Made by a program: the position numbers and the translations under genes
Origin: Pyxidicoccus parkwaysis
Lineage (GTDB): Bacteria; Myxococcota; Myxococcia; Myxococcales; Myxococcaceae
Reading direction: 5' to 3'
Length of the DNA stretch: 64,000 nt
Assembly (NCBI RefSeq): GCF_017301735.1
Contig: NZ_CP071090.1
Span: forward strand, 5,322,001 to 5,386,000
Part shown: piece after piece, positions 55,232 through 63,705 of the stretch
How positions within the stretch are numbered: position 1 is the first letter of the stretch
Layout: every line of letters begins with the position of its first letter
The notes under the pieces: model-generated
Seen by the model: only the letters and a program-made list of their open reading frames with translations
What the model was told of the DNA's origin: nothing
Databases searched by the model: none

Positions 55232-56794
55232 ATGAACATGTGTCAGCGGCTCTGTGGAAACCACTCGGTCCATGGCGGTGAGCCTGAGAAGCCGAGCTCC
55301 TCCCGTCGCCAGTTTCTCGCGGTGGGGGCTTCAGCCCTCGGTGCCGCGGCCATCTCAGCCATTCCCACGCCGGCGCGGGCGGCGCCTGAGCAGGGGGGGC
55401 AGTCGCAAGAGGGCGGGGCCAGCGACCGTGGCATGCCAGAGGAGACCGGCGCGTCGCACCGGCGCTACCTCATCAGGGGCGGCGCGGTCCTCAGCATGGA
55501 CCCGAGTGTCGGAGACTTCGCCCAGGGCGACGTGCTCATCGAGGGCAAGAAGATTCTCGCGGTCGGCCCCCGCCTGCACGCTCCGGGGGCTGCGGTCATC
55601 GACGCCACCGGCATGATTGTCATGCCGGGCTTCGTCGACACCCACCACCACCAGTATCAGACGCCGCTGCGGAATCTCCTGGCCAACGGGCTGCTGTTCA
55701 ACGACGGGCTGCCGCATGGCCAGACGAACTACCTCGACTACATCCACACCACGATTACGCCGGTCTTCAGGCCGAAGGACGCATACATCGCCGAGCTCGT
55801 CTCTTCGCTCAGCCAGTTGGACGCCGGTGTAACCACAGTCGTCGACACGTCTCAGGTGGGCCATTCTCCGGAGCACAGCGATGCCGTCATCGCGGGGCTT
55901 CAGGAAGCGGGCCGTCGCGCGGTCTTCGTGTACTCACCGGGCGTGGGTCCCCGGAGCATCTTCCCGAATGACCTCCATCGCCTCCGGAACCGCTACTTCT
56001 CCTCGAACGATCAGCTCCTGACGCTGGCCATGGGCGGAGAGGTGTTCGATCCCGCCTTCCGTACCTTGTGGGCGATCGCGCGCCAGAATGGGCTGCACAT
56101 CGTCTCCCACCTCGTCGGCAGCCTCGGCCAGGAGACGCTCGTGGAGCAGCTCGACAGCGAGGGCCTGCTCGGACCTGACATCGAGTTCATCCACGCCAGC
56201 CGACTCTCGGAGGGCTCCTGGAAGGCGATTGCCGATTCGGGCGTCACCGTCTCGCTGGCGCCCCCCATCGAGATGACCATGCGGCACGGCCTGCCGCCGA
56301 TTCAGTCCGCGCTCGATCACGGCGTCCAGCCCGCGCTCAGCGTCGACGTCGAGTGCACGATGACCGCGGACTTCTTCACCCAGATGCGGACCGTCTTCAC
56401 GCTCCAGCGGGCGCTCATCAACGAGCGCGCGCTCAACGGGGAGACGAACCTGCCCGAGCTCCTCACGACCCGCGACGTCATCCGCTTCGCCACGGTCGAG
56501 GGGGCCCGCGTCGCCCGCCTCTCCCACAAGGTCGGCTCGCTGACTCCGGGCAAGGAGGCCGACCTCATCCTCCTGCGGGCGGATGCCATCAACGTGGCCC
56601 CGCTCAACAACGTGCCGGGAGCCGTCGTGACGTTGATGGAGCGCAGCAACGTGGACACGGTCATCGTCGCGGGACGCATCCGGAAGTGGCGAGGAGCCCT
56701 GGTCGGCGTGAACTGGCCCCAGCTCCGGGCCACCCTCGAGGCGTCCAGGGACTACATCTTCCAGGCCGTGGGCATCCGGCGAGAGCTCTTCTGA
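55232..56794 (+). CDS. Tat-exported amidohydrolase (deaminase-like)
   Basis: A 520-residue metal-dependent hydrolase. A twin-arginine signal (SSSRRQFLAVGASALGAAAI, cleavage near ARAAP) precedes the mature domain. The first metal motif is VDTHHHQYQTPL (HxH), followed by HIVSHLVGS and EFIHASRLSEGSW for further ligands. The expected Asp near the C-terminal end reads SVDVECTMTADFF. This pattern fits the cytosine-deaminase / S-adenosylhomocysteine-deaminase / chlorohydrolase subgroup; the substrate is unknown. The start may be ATG 55238, which sits at a better distance from the SD GAGGGGGA than ATG 55232. Confidence 0.87.
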   Translation: MNMCQRLCGNHSVHGGEPEKPSSSRRQFLAVGASALGAAAISAIPTPARAAPEQGGQSQEGGASDRGMPEETGASHRRYLIRGGAVLSMDPSVGDFAQGDVLIEGKKILAVGPRLHAPGAAVIDATGMIVMPGFVDTHHHQYQTPLRNLLANGLLFNDGLPHGQTNYLDYIHTTITPVFRPKDAYIAELVSSLSQLDAGVTTVVDTSQVGHSPEHSDAVIAGLQEAGRRAVFVYSPGVGPRSIFPNDLHRLRNRYFSSNDQLLTLAMGGEVFDPAFRTLWAIARQNGLHIVSHLVGSLGQETLVEQLDSEGLLGPDIEFIHASRLSEGSWKAIADSGVTVSLAPPIEMTMRHGLPPIQSALDHGVQPALSVDVECTMTADFFTQMRTVFTLQRALINERALNGETNLPELLTTRDVIRFATVEGARVARLSHKVGSLTPGKEADLILLRADAINVAPLNNVPGAVVTLMERSNVDTVIVAGRIRKWRGALVGVNWPQLRATLEASRDYIFQAVGIRRELF

Positions 56795-56862
56795 AACAAG
56801 GATGAGCCATACTCTCCGGGCGACACCCACCTGGATGTGCAAGGCGCCCTGCGCCCGGAGAG

Positions 56863-57279
56863 ATGATGCGGCTCAACGACATACGCTGGCTCGTGATGGC
56901 CTCCACCCTGCAGCTGGGCGCATGCGCCAGCTCCAAGCCCCCGCCCCCCGCCGTGGCCGAAGTGAAGCGGGTCCCCTGCCCTGCCAACGCCTCCCTGGAT
57001 GAGGACCGCAAGAGCTTCAAGGCAGTACTCCAGGCCAACCCCTCGATTGACGCCAAGGAAATCTTCAACATCGTGGATGGCTATCAGGTCGGCTCTCTTC
57101 ATTCCTTCGCCGCCAGGAAGCTCGAGGCCATGGCCGAGTTCGTCGAGGAAGGGAATGTGCTTCGCCTCCCGAGCCGCAAGACGCCCGGAGAGATGATTGA
57201 GGTCAAGAACCTCTCCGAGCTGACGGACTACATCAAGTCCGCCGACCCGGCCATCGACATCATGAACCTCGACTGCTGA
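56863..57279 (+). CDS. Small lipoprotein, hypothetical
   Basis: A 138-residue lipoprotein with signal DIRWLVMASTLQLGAC (lipobox LGAC) and SD GGAGAG just before the tandem ATG codons. The mature domain is alpha/beta with no known motif (KSFKAVLQANPSIDAKEIF, MIEVKNLSELTDYI) and ends NLDC, with a second Cys upstream (VPCPANA) that could pair with it. The function is unknown. It follows the amidohydrolase by 68 bp and may share its transcript. Confidence 0.75.
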   Translation: MMRLNDIRWLVMASTLQLGACASSKPPPPAVAEVKRVPCPANASLDEDRKSFKAVLQANPSIDAKEIFNIVDGYQVGSLHSFAARKLEAMAEFVEEGNVLRLPSRKTPGEMIEVKNLSELTDYIKSADPAIDIMNLDC

Positions 57280-57292
57280 GGCTGGGGCCGCG

Positions 57293-57338
57293 CCCCGCCA
57301 ACCGGAGCCTGCCGCGAGCACGCAGACGGCTGGCGGGG
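57293..57338. terminator. Stem-loop between convergent small genes
   Basis: CCCCGCCA pairs with TGGCGGGG, and CCG pairs with CGG just inside, across a long loop. It lies between the plus-strand lipoprotein gene and the convergent minus-strand lipoprotein gene. Confidence 0.45.
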
Positions 57339-57400
57339 ACGTACCTCCCATGGGCATCCGCAACTGGACCGTGACGAGGCTGCTGCAGATGCCGTCGTTG

Positions 57401-57913
57401 TTAGAAGCCCACGCGCGTCATGGTGAACGGCACCGGAGCCTCCATGCCGCCCTTCACCAGGACGATGCCGGTGATCTTCCCGGTGAGGGCGCTGCGCTGA
57501 ATCTGGGTGATGGCGTAGAAGTCCCGCTGCGCGCCCGCCAGGTCCTTGAACACGATGACCGCGCCCACCGCCGGGTTGTTGGGCAGCGCCCAGAAGGTTC
57601 CGGTCTCCGAGTTGCAACCGTAGATGGGACACGCGCGGCTCACCGTGCGGACGTAGCTCCCCTCCACGCGGTCCACGTACTCCGTGCCCGTCAGCGTCAT
57701 GGAGGTGATTTCCTCCGCGGCCGCCGGCGGCCAGTAGCGCGTGTAGGTCCCCAGCAGCCCGGAGAGGCTGTCCGGTGCCTCGTACAGTGCGGACTCCGCC
57801 GTCTCCAGCGACTCAGCGCCCTCGGGCGCGGGCACCTTCGGCTCCTGTCCTCCACAGCCAACGAACAGCCCGAGCCCGACGAGCAGACCTCCAAGACGTC
57901 CTAGCGAGTACAT
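57401..57913 (-). CDS. Lipoprotein, hypothetical
   Basis: A 170-residue lipoprotein with signal MYSLGRLGGLLVGLGLFVGC (lipobox FVGC) and an AGGGGAA SD. The mature part is a Gly/Pro linker then a strand-rich domain (YVDRVEGSYVRTVSR, GAVIVFKDLAGAQRDFYAITQ, KITGIVLVKGG) with a Cys pair ACPIYGCN. No family is recognised. The longer frame from 57940 adds a His-rich stretch before the signal and is unlikely. Confidence 0.75.
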   Translation of the reverse strand: MYSLGRLGGLLVGLGLFVGCGGQEPKVPAPEGAESLETAESALYEAPDSLSGLLGTYTRYWPPAAAEEITSMTLTGTEYVDRVEGSYVRTVSRACPIYGCNSETGTFWALPNNPAVGAVIVFKDLAGAQRDFYAITQIQRSALTGKITGIVLVKGGMEAPVPFTMTRVGF

Positions 57914-58161
57914 GCGTTCCCCTGAGGTGTGGTGGTGCAACGTTTCCCTGAATTGAATGGTGATTCAGGTTTCACCAGCAGTACCGGTGCACCACGACAC
58001 GGTCAAGGACCATCCAGGTCACGCCGACACAGCAATTCAGCTAAAAGCTAAATTATCTGCTTAGTCTGATATTTGCGCATTTCACGCGAAGTATGTTCTC
58101 TTGCCACGCGTCGTCTTCCCTTTCGAGGGAGGCGACGTCCCCCGCGACGTAGGAGCACGAC

Positions 58162-60210
58162 ATGTCCTCAGGTCCTTACCGAAGGCGCCTCTTTCATGCG
58201 GTGTTTCTCATGGGAGCCCTCACGGGCCCGGCTGCCCTTGCCGTAACGCAGGAGGCCGACGAGCCTCGCAACTTCGATGCGCGTGACCGGTACAACGCGC
58301 AGGCCCGCTTCGGCTTCACCGTAGCGCAGCAGGACGGCATCACCTCGCTGCGCCAGAGCGTGCCGCAACTGTTGGTGGAGACGGACGAGGCCAATGGCCT
58401 GGTGCGCTCGCTCACCAATCCCGTGGGCGCGCTGTCCGACGCTCGCAGCGGTGATGCGTTGGTCATCGGCCTGGACTTCGTCCAGAAGCACCGCGACGCG
58501 TTTGGCCTGGGGCTGAACGACCTGGCCAACCTGGAGGTGACCGACCGCGTCTATTCGAAGGAGAGCGGCATCACCAACATCTACCTTCGACAGACGCACA
58601 AGGGTCTGCCCGTCTACAACGCGCAATTGCAGCTCAACGTGGACCGTGACGGGCGCGTGCTCGGCGTGCACAGCGACTTCCTGCCCTCCATCGAGTCGGC
58701 CCTGGCCGCCGTGGAGCCGCGTGTGAGCGCCGCCGAGGCGGTGGCGAGCATCGCGAAGCACCTGGGCGTATCGCTCAAGACCGCGCCCCAGGGGCTGAAG
58801 CCGGAGCCCGGTGTGGCGCGGAAGACGCGCGTGGAGGTGGAGGGCCTGTCGAGCGAGCCCATCGACGCGACGCTGGCGGTGTTGCCCGTTCGCCGGGGCG
58901 AGGCCCGCCTCGTGTGGCACTTCCAGGTCCATACCCCGGACCAGCAGCACGACTTCGACGTGACGGTGGACGCGCAGACGGGCGAGGTCTGGACGCGCTT
59001 CGACTGGGTGGCCTCCGATTCCTACAAGGTCTACCCGCTGCCGGTGGAGAGCCCCAACCACACCTCGCCGCTGCCGCCCTCGGACGGCCGGGTGGTGGTC
59101 ACCAACCCCGCCAACGCGCTGGCCTCGCCCTACGGCTGGCATGACACCAACGGCGTCGCCGGGGCCGAGTACCTCACTCCCCGCGGCAACAACGTCCACG
59201 CCTACGAGGACCGGGACGCCAACGGCGCTCCGCCCGCGTCCGAGCCGAGCTGCGGCGCGACGCTCGACTGCAGCTTCACCCTCGCCCTCACCGGCGCGCC
59301 GTCCACGTACATCCCGGCGGCCGTCACCAACCTGTTCTACTGGAACAACATCATTCACGACGTCACGTACCAGTACGGGTTCAACGAGGCGGCCGGCAAC
59401 TTCCAGGTGAACAACTACGGCAAGGGCGGCGTGGGCAACGACGACGTGCGCGCCGAGGCGCAGGACGGCAGCGGCACCAACAACGCCAACTTCTCCACCC
59501 CGCCGGACGGCCAGCGCCCGCGCATGCAGATGTACGTCTGGACGGCGCCCACGCCGGACAAGGACGGAGACCTGGACTCGGGCATCGTCATCCACGAGTT
59601 CGGCCATGGCATCTCCAACCGACTGGTGGGCGGCCCCAGCAACGTGTCGTGCCTCGCCAACCGGCAGCAGCCGGGCGAGGGCATCAGCGACTTCTTCTCG
59701 CTCTGGTTCACGGCGCGCTCGACGGACACGGCCACCATGGGCCGCGGCATGGGCACCTACGCGCTGGACCAGCCCACCACGGGCGCGGGCATCCGCACCC
59801 AGCGCTACAGCACGGACCCGGCCATCAACACGTGGACGTACGCCAGCATCAACGGCATGGCCGTGCCGCACGGCGTGGGCTCGGTGTTCACCCAGGCGAT
59901 GTGGGAGGCGTACTGGGCGCTCGTGCAGCAGTGGGCGTGGAACGGCAACCTCTACAGCGCCACGGGCGGCGCGGGTAACCAGCGCTTCATGCAGTACTTC
60001 ATCCAGGGCCTGAAGAACACGCCGTGCAGCCCCACCTTCACCCAGGTGCGTGACGGCATCATCCAGGCCGCCACCGCCATGAACGGCGGCGCGGACGTGT
60101 GCACCCTGTGGAGGGCGTTCGCCGCCTTCGGCCTCGGCACCAACGCCGTCTCCGGCGGCTCCACCAGCACCACACCGACCAACGGCTTCGCGGTGCCCAG
60201 CGGCTGCTGA
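58162..60210 (+). CDS. Secreted M36-family metallopeptidase (fungalysin-like)
   Basis: A 682-residue protein with a Sec signal (LFHAVFLMGALTGPAALAV, cleavage after it), an AGGAG SD, a long propeptide with an FTP-like region (about 60-280, ITNIYLRQTHKGLPVYNAQLQL), and a zinc peptidase domain. The zinc motif is IVIHEFGHGISNRL (about 474-487) with the third ligand Glu in QPGEGISDFFSLWF. Members are made as inactive zymogens; the propeptide is cut off outside the cell. It probably degrades prey proteins. The preceding AT-rich region, with a repeated GCTAAA motif near 58040, is a probable promoter. A strong terminator follows. Confidence 0.93.
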   Translation: MSSGPYRRRLFHAVFLMGALTGPAALAVTQEADEPRNFDARDRYNAQARFGFTVAQQDGITSLRQSVPQLLVETDEANGLVRSLTNPVGALSDARSGDALVIGLDFVQKHRDAFGLGLNDLANLEVTDRVYSKESGITNIYLRQTHKGLPVYNAQLQLNVDRDGRVLGVHSDFLPSIESALAAVEPRVSAAEAVASIAKHLGVSLKTAPQGLKPEPGVARKTRVEVEGLSSEPIDATLAVLPVRRGEARLVWHFQVHTPDQQHDFDVTVDAQTGEVWTRFDWVASDSYKVYPLPVESPNHTSPLPPSDGRVVVTNPANALASPYGWHDTNGVAGAEYLTPRGNNVHAYEDRDANGAPPASEPSCGATLDCSFTLALTGAPSTYIPAAVTNLFYWNNIIHDVTYQYGFNEAAGNFQVNNYGKGGVGNDDVRAEAQDGSGTNNANFSTPPDGQRPRMQMYVWTAPTPDKDGDLDSGIVIHEFGHGISNRLVGGPSNVSCLANRQQPGEGISDFFSLWFTARSTDTATMGRGMGTYALDQPTTGAGIRTQRYSTDPAINTWTYASINGMAVPHGVGSVFTQAMWEAYWALVQQWAWNGNLYSATGGAGNQRFMQYFIQGLKNTPCSPTFTQVRDGIIQAATAMNGGADVCTLWRAFAAFGLGTNAVSGGSTSTTPTNGFAVPSGC

Positions 60211-60256
60211 GCCGTGCCCGCCACCCGCCAGGAGCACCTGACGGGTGATTCACTTC

Positions 60257-60291
60257 GGGCCGGGTGGGCTCCCAGCGAGCCTGCCCGGCCC
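60257..60291. terminator. Bidirectional terminator between M36 protease and alpha/beta hydrolase
   Basis: GGGCCGGG pairs with CCCGGCCC, and inside it GGGCTC pairs with GAGCC, giving a long GC-rich hairpin between convergent genes. Confidence 0.7.
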
Positions 60292-60306
60292 TCGTCGTTC
60301 ATGGCC

Positions 60307-61236
60307 TCAGGGCAGGCCCGCCAGGAGCGCGGCGAGCTTCTCCGGCTGCGAGGCGAACGGCGAGTGCGAGGACTCGAGCGTGTCGACGGTGAAGGCGTTG
60401 CCGGGCGTGAAGGCATCCGCCTCGCGAATCATCAGGTCCTGGAGCGCGGGGACGATGGCGCGGTCCTGGGCGCAGCGGATGTAGCTGCGTGGGATGCGGC
60501 CCCAGCGCTCCCGCGTCGCGCCGACCTCCGAGGTCCAGAGGGACAGCGGGAGGTCCGGCGTGAGGGTGAGCGCGAAGGGCAGGAAGCCCGCCTCGTCCAC
60601 GTCCTGGTAGAAGCCCTCGCGCAGGTCCTTCAGGTATGCCGCGTCGCCGCGCGGGTTGATGCGCACCACGCCCAGCTTTCCCGGGTCGCCGATGAAGAGC
60701 TTCTCACCGTAGACGGTGCGGCCCTCGGGGAGCGCGCCGTAGGCGCTGGCGCTCCCGCGCTGCAGCGGGCAGAACGCGCTCAGGTACACCAGCCGGCCGA
60801 TGAGCTGCGGCGCCAGCTCTCCCACCCGGGTGATGACGGTGCCGCCCGCGCTGTGGCCCACGAGCACGGGCTTCGGTCCGCCCCGCAGCTTCTCGAGCAC
60901 CGACACCACCGCCGCCGCGAAGTCCTCCAGGCGGAGGTCCGCCTGCGGCGAGCGCTCCTCGGAGAACCGCGCCGTGTCACCCGTCAGGTACGACGCGGGG
61001 AAGCGCGCGTTGAGGCCATGCCCTGGAAGGTCGATGGCCACCACCTGGTGCCCTCGCGAAGAGAGCGCCTCCGTGACGCGAGTCCAATGCAGAGCGTTGT
61101 GCCAGGCGCCGTGCACCAGGAGGAACGTCCGCCCTCCCCTGCGCTTCTCCGAGGCCCGTGGGGCGGCCGCGGCACGGAGTCCCGGGAGCAGGGCCGTGCC
61201 CAGGAGGGCAGTCTTCATCACGTCACGACGATTCAT
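60307..61236 (-). CDS. Tat-exported alpha/beta hydrolase (esterase EstC-like)
   Basis: A 309-residue alpha/beta hydrolase with a twin-arginine signal (MNRRDVMKTALLGTALLPGL, cleavage near RAAAAP). The oxyanion region is LLVHGAWHNALHW (about 38-50), the nucleophile elbow is VGHSAGGT (about 132-139), and the likely catalytic His is in LESSHSPF (about 289-296). It belongs to the EstC/salicylate-esterase-like group acting on small esters. Its start ATG overlaps the stop of the upstream merR (ATGA), so it is probably controlled by that regulator. Confidence 0.88.
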   Translation of the reverse strand: MNRRDVMKTALLGTALLPGLRAAAAPRASEKRRGGRTFLLVHGAWHNALHWTRVTEALSSRGHQVVAIDLPGHGLNARFPASYLTGDTARFSEERSPQADLRLEDFAAAVVSVLEKLRGGPKPVLVGHSAGGTVITRVGELAPQLIGRLVYLSAFCPLQRGSASAYGALPEGRTVYGEKLFIGDPGKLGVVRINPRGDAAYLKDLREGFYQDVDEAGFLPFALTLTPDLPLSLWTSEVGATRERWGRIPRSYIRCAQDRAIVPALQDLMIREADAFTPGNAFTVDTLESSHSPFASQPEKLAALLAGLP

Positions 61237-61616
61237 GCGTTGCGTCCTTGCTGAGAGGGATTGAGGGGTGGCGGCGCATTCGCATTCAGCGCCTCGAGGA
61301 GCCGCTCGCGCAGGCGCGCGAGGTCGAAGAGCTGCCGGTCGACCTCCGCCAGGCGCTCGCGGTGGGCCGCGAGCGCGTCCGGGCAGATGGAGGTGGTGAC
61401 GCGCCGGAGCATGCACGGCGGGAAGGTGGAGATCTCCTCCAGCGAGAAGCCCAGGCGAATCATCCGGGCCACCTGCATCACCTGGGGCACCGCCTCCGCA
61501 TCGAAGTCGCGGTAGCCGTTGCTCCGCCGGTGCGAGGTGACGAGCCCGGCCTTCTCGTAGTGACGGATGGAGCGCGCGCTGCAGCCCGTGAGCCGGGCGA
61601 GTTCTCCAATGTTCAT
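61233..61616 (-). CDS. MerR-family transcriptional regulator
   Basis: A 127-residue MerR regulator. The helix-turn-helix and first wing read MNIGELARLTGCSARSIRHYEKAGL, and the second wing NGYRDFDAEAV. A dimerisation coiled coil with HRERLAEVDRQLFDLARLRERLL follows. Two Cys (PPCMLRR, TSICPD) lie in the effector region, where metal- or thiol-sensing members keep ligands. The ATG at 61616 has GGAG about 7 nt upstream; ATG 61628 is also possible and would be nearly leaderless. It is coupled to the downstream hydrolase gene by ATGA overlap and preceded by a MerR-type promoter with an operator. Confidence 0.9.
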   Translation of the reverse strand: MNIGELARLTGCSARSIRHYEKAGLVTSHRRSNGYRDFDAEAVPQVMQVARMIRLGFSLEEISTFPPCMLRRVTTSICPDALAAHRERLAEVDRQLFDLARLRERLLEALNANAPPPLNPSQQGRNA

Positions 61617-61635
61617 CCTGCTCTCCATGAAGGGG

Positions 61636-61667
61636 ACCCTAGCGGCTGACACCAGTGTCAAGGTCAA
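61636..61667 (-). promoter_or_regulatory. MerR-type promoter and operator of the merR-hydrolase operon
   Basis: On the minus strand there is TTGACC (-35, 61662-61667), a 20-nt spacer and TAGGGT (-10, 61636-61641). The spacer holds a perfect 14-bp palindrome TGACACTGGTGTCA (61647-61660). Extended 19-20 nt spacers with a dyad are the hallmark of MerR-controlled promoters. The predicted start lies next to the ATG at 61628. This fits autoregulation of merR and co-control of the hydrolase. Confidence 0.75.
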
Positions 61668-61889
61668 GCCCTCGTTGTAACGAGGAGCCTGGCCTGGGGC
61701 TGTACGCACTTCATGCGAAGGCCGAGGCAAGAAAGCTCACACGCCAACTGAGCCATGGAACGCGCGGCTCGGCTGCGGCTGGGCCAGCTTCTTCACGTAG
61801 CCGTCATCCGTGCCGAACCGCGGATGACCTCGGCGAAGTCGTTAACCCATGTTGCTGCACCGGCTCGTCGCGCGACGGAACATGCGCCC

Positions 61890-62867
61890 ATGCGTTCCCT
61901 CCTCCTGGCTCTCTCTTCGATGCTCACCCTGACCGGCTGTGCGGCGGCGCGGCGTGCTCCGCCGCCCTCGGGAGCCGCACCGCGCCGGCAGGCGTTGGGC
62001 GTGCGCCAGCCCATGACGCGTGTGCCCGTGGCGGGCATCGGTCTGGCGGTGCATGACAGCGACCCTTCCGGCACGAAGCCCGCCATCGTCTGCCTGCATG
62101 CGGTGGCGCATGGCGGTGGCGACTTCATCCCGTTCGAGGATGCGTTCTCCTCGCGCTGGCGCATCATCACCGTCGACTGGCCGGGCCACGGTTACTCGGA
62201 CTCGGACACGGTGCCGACGAGCGCGAAACGCTATGCGGAGCTGTTCGAGAGACTGGTGACGGCACTGGGTCTCGATGCCTTCGTGCTCGTCGGCAACTCC
62301 ATCGGAGGCGCGGTCGCCATCACCTATGCCGCCGAGCACCCGGACAAGGTGCGGGCGCTCGTGCTCGCCAACCCTGGAGGGCTCGACCCGGGGGGCCTGT
62401 TCGCGGGCATCTATATCTCCCACCTGGTGGGCCGCTTCGAGCGCGGCGTGCGCCAGGAGGCACGGTTCGAGGCGTGGTTCCGCGACTACTACGACGGAAT
62501 CCTCGTCACGCCAGAGGCTGCGGGACGCAAGGAGGCCATCGTCGCCGCCGGCTATGAGATGGCGCCCGTCCTCGTCGACGCATGGAAGAGCTTCGCCACT
62601 CCCGAGGCCCGGCTCCATTCGCTCCTGCCCCGACTCACCATGCCCACCCTCGTCACCTGGGCACGGCGCGACGAGGTCATCACCTGGGGCCGCAACCATG
62701 CGGCGATAGAGCGCCTGCCCAATGCCCGGGTCGTCTTCTTCGAGGCGGGCCACGCGCCCTTCCTCGAAACCCCCGAGGCCTTCAACGCCGAGCTCGCCCG
62801 GTTCCTGGATTCGCTCGGGAGCCGAGCCGGCGGCGGCGCCGGAGACGGCTCAGGTGGACCGGGGTGA
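61890..62867 (+). CDS. Lipoprotein alpha/beta hydrolase
   Basis: A 325-residue alpha/beta hydrolase with a lipoprotein signal (RSLLLALSSMLTLTGC, lipobox LTGC). The fold signature reads CLHAVAHGGGDF, the elbow is VGNSIGGAVA (about 133-142), the acid is Asp in TWARRDEVI (about 253) and the His is in EAGHAPFLETP (about 284). It resembles C-C bond or ester hydrolases of the MhpC/haloalkane-dehalogenase-like group. The 3' end overlaps the convergent crp/fnr gene by 86 bp. It was given the ATG at 61890 because the signal peptide begins there; no SD is clear. Confidence 0.82.
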   Translation: MRSLLLALSSMLTLTGCAAARRAPPPSGAAPRRQALGVRQPMTRVPVAGIGLAVHDSDPSGTKPAIVCLHAVAHGGGDFIPFEDAFSSRWRIITVDWPGHGYSDSDTVPTSAKRYAELFERLVTALGLDAFVLVGNSIGGAVAITYAAEHPDKVRALVLANPGGLDPGGLFAGIYISHLVGRFERGVRQEARFEAWFRDYYDGILVTPEAAGRKEAIVAAGYEMAPVLVDAWKSFATPEARLHSLLPRLTMPTLVTWARRDEVITWGRNHAAIERLPNARVVFFEAGHAPFLETPEAFNAELARFLDSLGSRAGGGAGDGSGGPG

Positions 62868-63417
62868 TGCCGAGATACGAAGCGATGTGCCGCTGCGGCA
62901 CCGCCTCCTCGATTCGCGGATGCTGCTCGAGCAGCGAGAGGTAGCGCCCCATTGCGTCGAGCGCGAGCAGCTCGTACTCGCGGGTGGAGCGGCGTACGAG
63001 GAGCTCCTCGACGATGCGGTGACGGCAGCGCTCCCACTCGCGTGAGCGCGCAGCGAGCTGCTCGATGACCGGCCACGGCAGCAGCAACACCACTGCGTCA
63101 CTCTCGACGCACACCTCGGCTCGCACTGGCCTCCCGGCAATGGCATCCGAGATGGAGCCGAAGGCGTCACCCGCGAGCGCGAAGTGGCGCGTGTGCTCCG
63201 TGCCGTCGGGCTGCAGGTAGTACTCGCGCACGACTCCCGAGACGACGAGCCCCGAGAGGTCCGGCACGTCCCCCGTGGACAGGAGGACGGTGGAGCGCGG
63301 CACGTCCGCGGCGCTCAGGTGCGCCTCGGCCTCGCGGTTCGTGACACCGAGCCGCCGCACTGCGGCCCGGAAGAACCCGAGCTCTGCTTCAGATGGACGG
63401 CGACGAACGAAGCTCAC
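62782..63417 (-). CDS. Crp/Fnr-family transcriptional regulator
   Basis: A 211-residue regulator. The cyclic-nucleotide-binding-like domain (about 25-130) has LSGLVVSGVVREYYL and DAFGSISDAIAGRP. No FNR-type Cys cluster is present. The C-terminal helix-turn-helix is QRHIASYLGITPVHLSRLRRR. The start is a GTG at 63417; the frame is open further upstream, but those residues belong to the relic gene. It lies just after a fragment of a dihydrofolate-reductase-family gene, a neighbour pair common in myxobacteria, where the regulator often controls the reductase. Confidence 0.88.
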   Translation of the reverse strand: MSFVRRRPSEAELGFFRAAVRRLGVTNREAEAHLSAADVPRSTVLLSTGDVPDLSGLVVSGVVREYYLQPDGTEHTRHFALAGDAFGSISDAIAGRPVRAEVCVESDAVVLLLPWPVIEQLAARSREWERCRHRIVEELLVRRSTREYELLALDAMGRYLSLLEQHPRIEEAVPQRHIASYLGITPVHLSRLRRRRRLGSRANPGTGRARR

Positions 63418-63575
63418 AGGGGGTACCTCGCGTCCACGAAACCTTCCTCCAGGTTGGAGCCCCACCAGCCCTTCCAACCGTCGTCGGGCCAGGGGCCCCG
63501 CATCGGCCCGAACATGTTGCGGCCGAGAATCCAGGCGCCGACGTTAACGTCTTCTGAAGTGGCGGCGAACGAGAC
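63414..63575 (-). pseudogene. Internal fragment of a dihydrofolate-reductase-family gene
   Basis: One minus-strand frame reads SFAATSEDVNVGAWILGRN followed by MFGPMRGPWPDDGWKGWWG. That is the middle of RibD-C/DHFR-family proteins, which run about 180-200 residues. The N-terminal strand, the cofactor site and the whole C-terminal half are missing; after WWG the frame turns to unrelated NLEEGFVDARYPL and stops, overlapping the crp/fnr start. It is a decayed remnant rather than a gene. Confidence 0.7.
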
Positions 63576-63681
63576 GGGGGCCATGTCGACACGCTCGCCG
63601 CTTCTACGCCGGCCAATGGCTCCTGAGGTCGTTTTCGAGGTCAGGAGCGTCCCAACTCCCGGCCCGGGACGTGCAGAGGCT

Positions 63682-63697
63682 CCTCCGTCAACGGAGG
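63682..63697 (+). promoter_or_regulatory. Hairpin that covers the SD of the terminal lipoprotein gene
   Basis: CCTCCG (63682-63687), loop TCAA, CGGAGG (63692-63697). The 3' arm contains the SD GGAGG, 8 nt before the ATG at 63706. If it folds in the mRNA it would hide the SD. Confidence 0.5.
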
Positions 63698-63705
63698 CAC
63701 CACGG

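Noticed and set aside
58168-60237. 689-residue minus-strand frame opposite the M36 protease
   Set aside because: His/Val/Arg-rich antisense frame without domains; the plus-strand gene has signal peptide, HExxH motif and SD.
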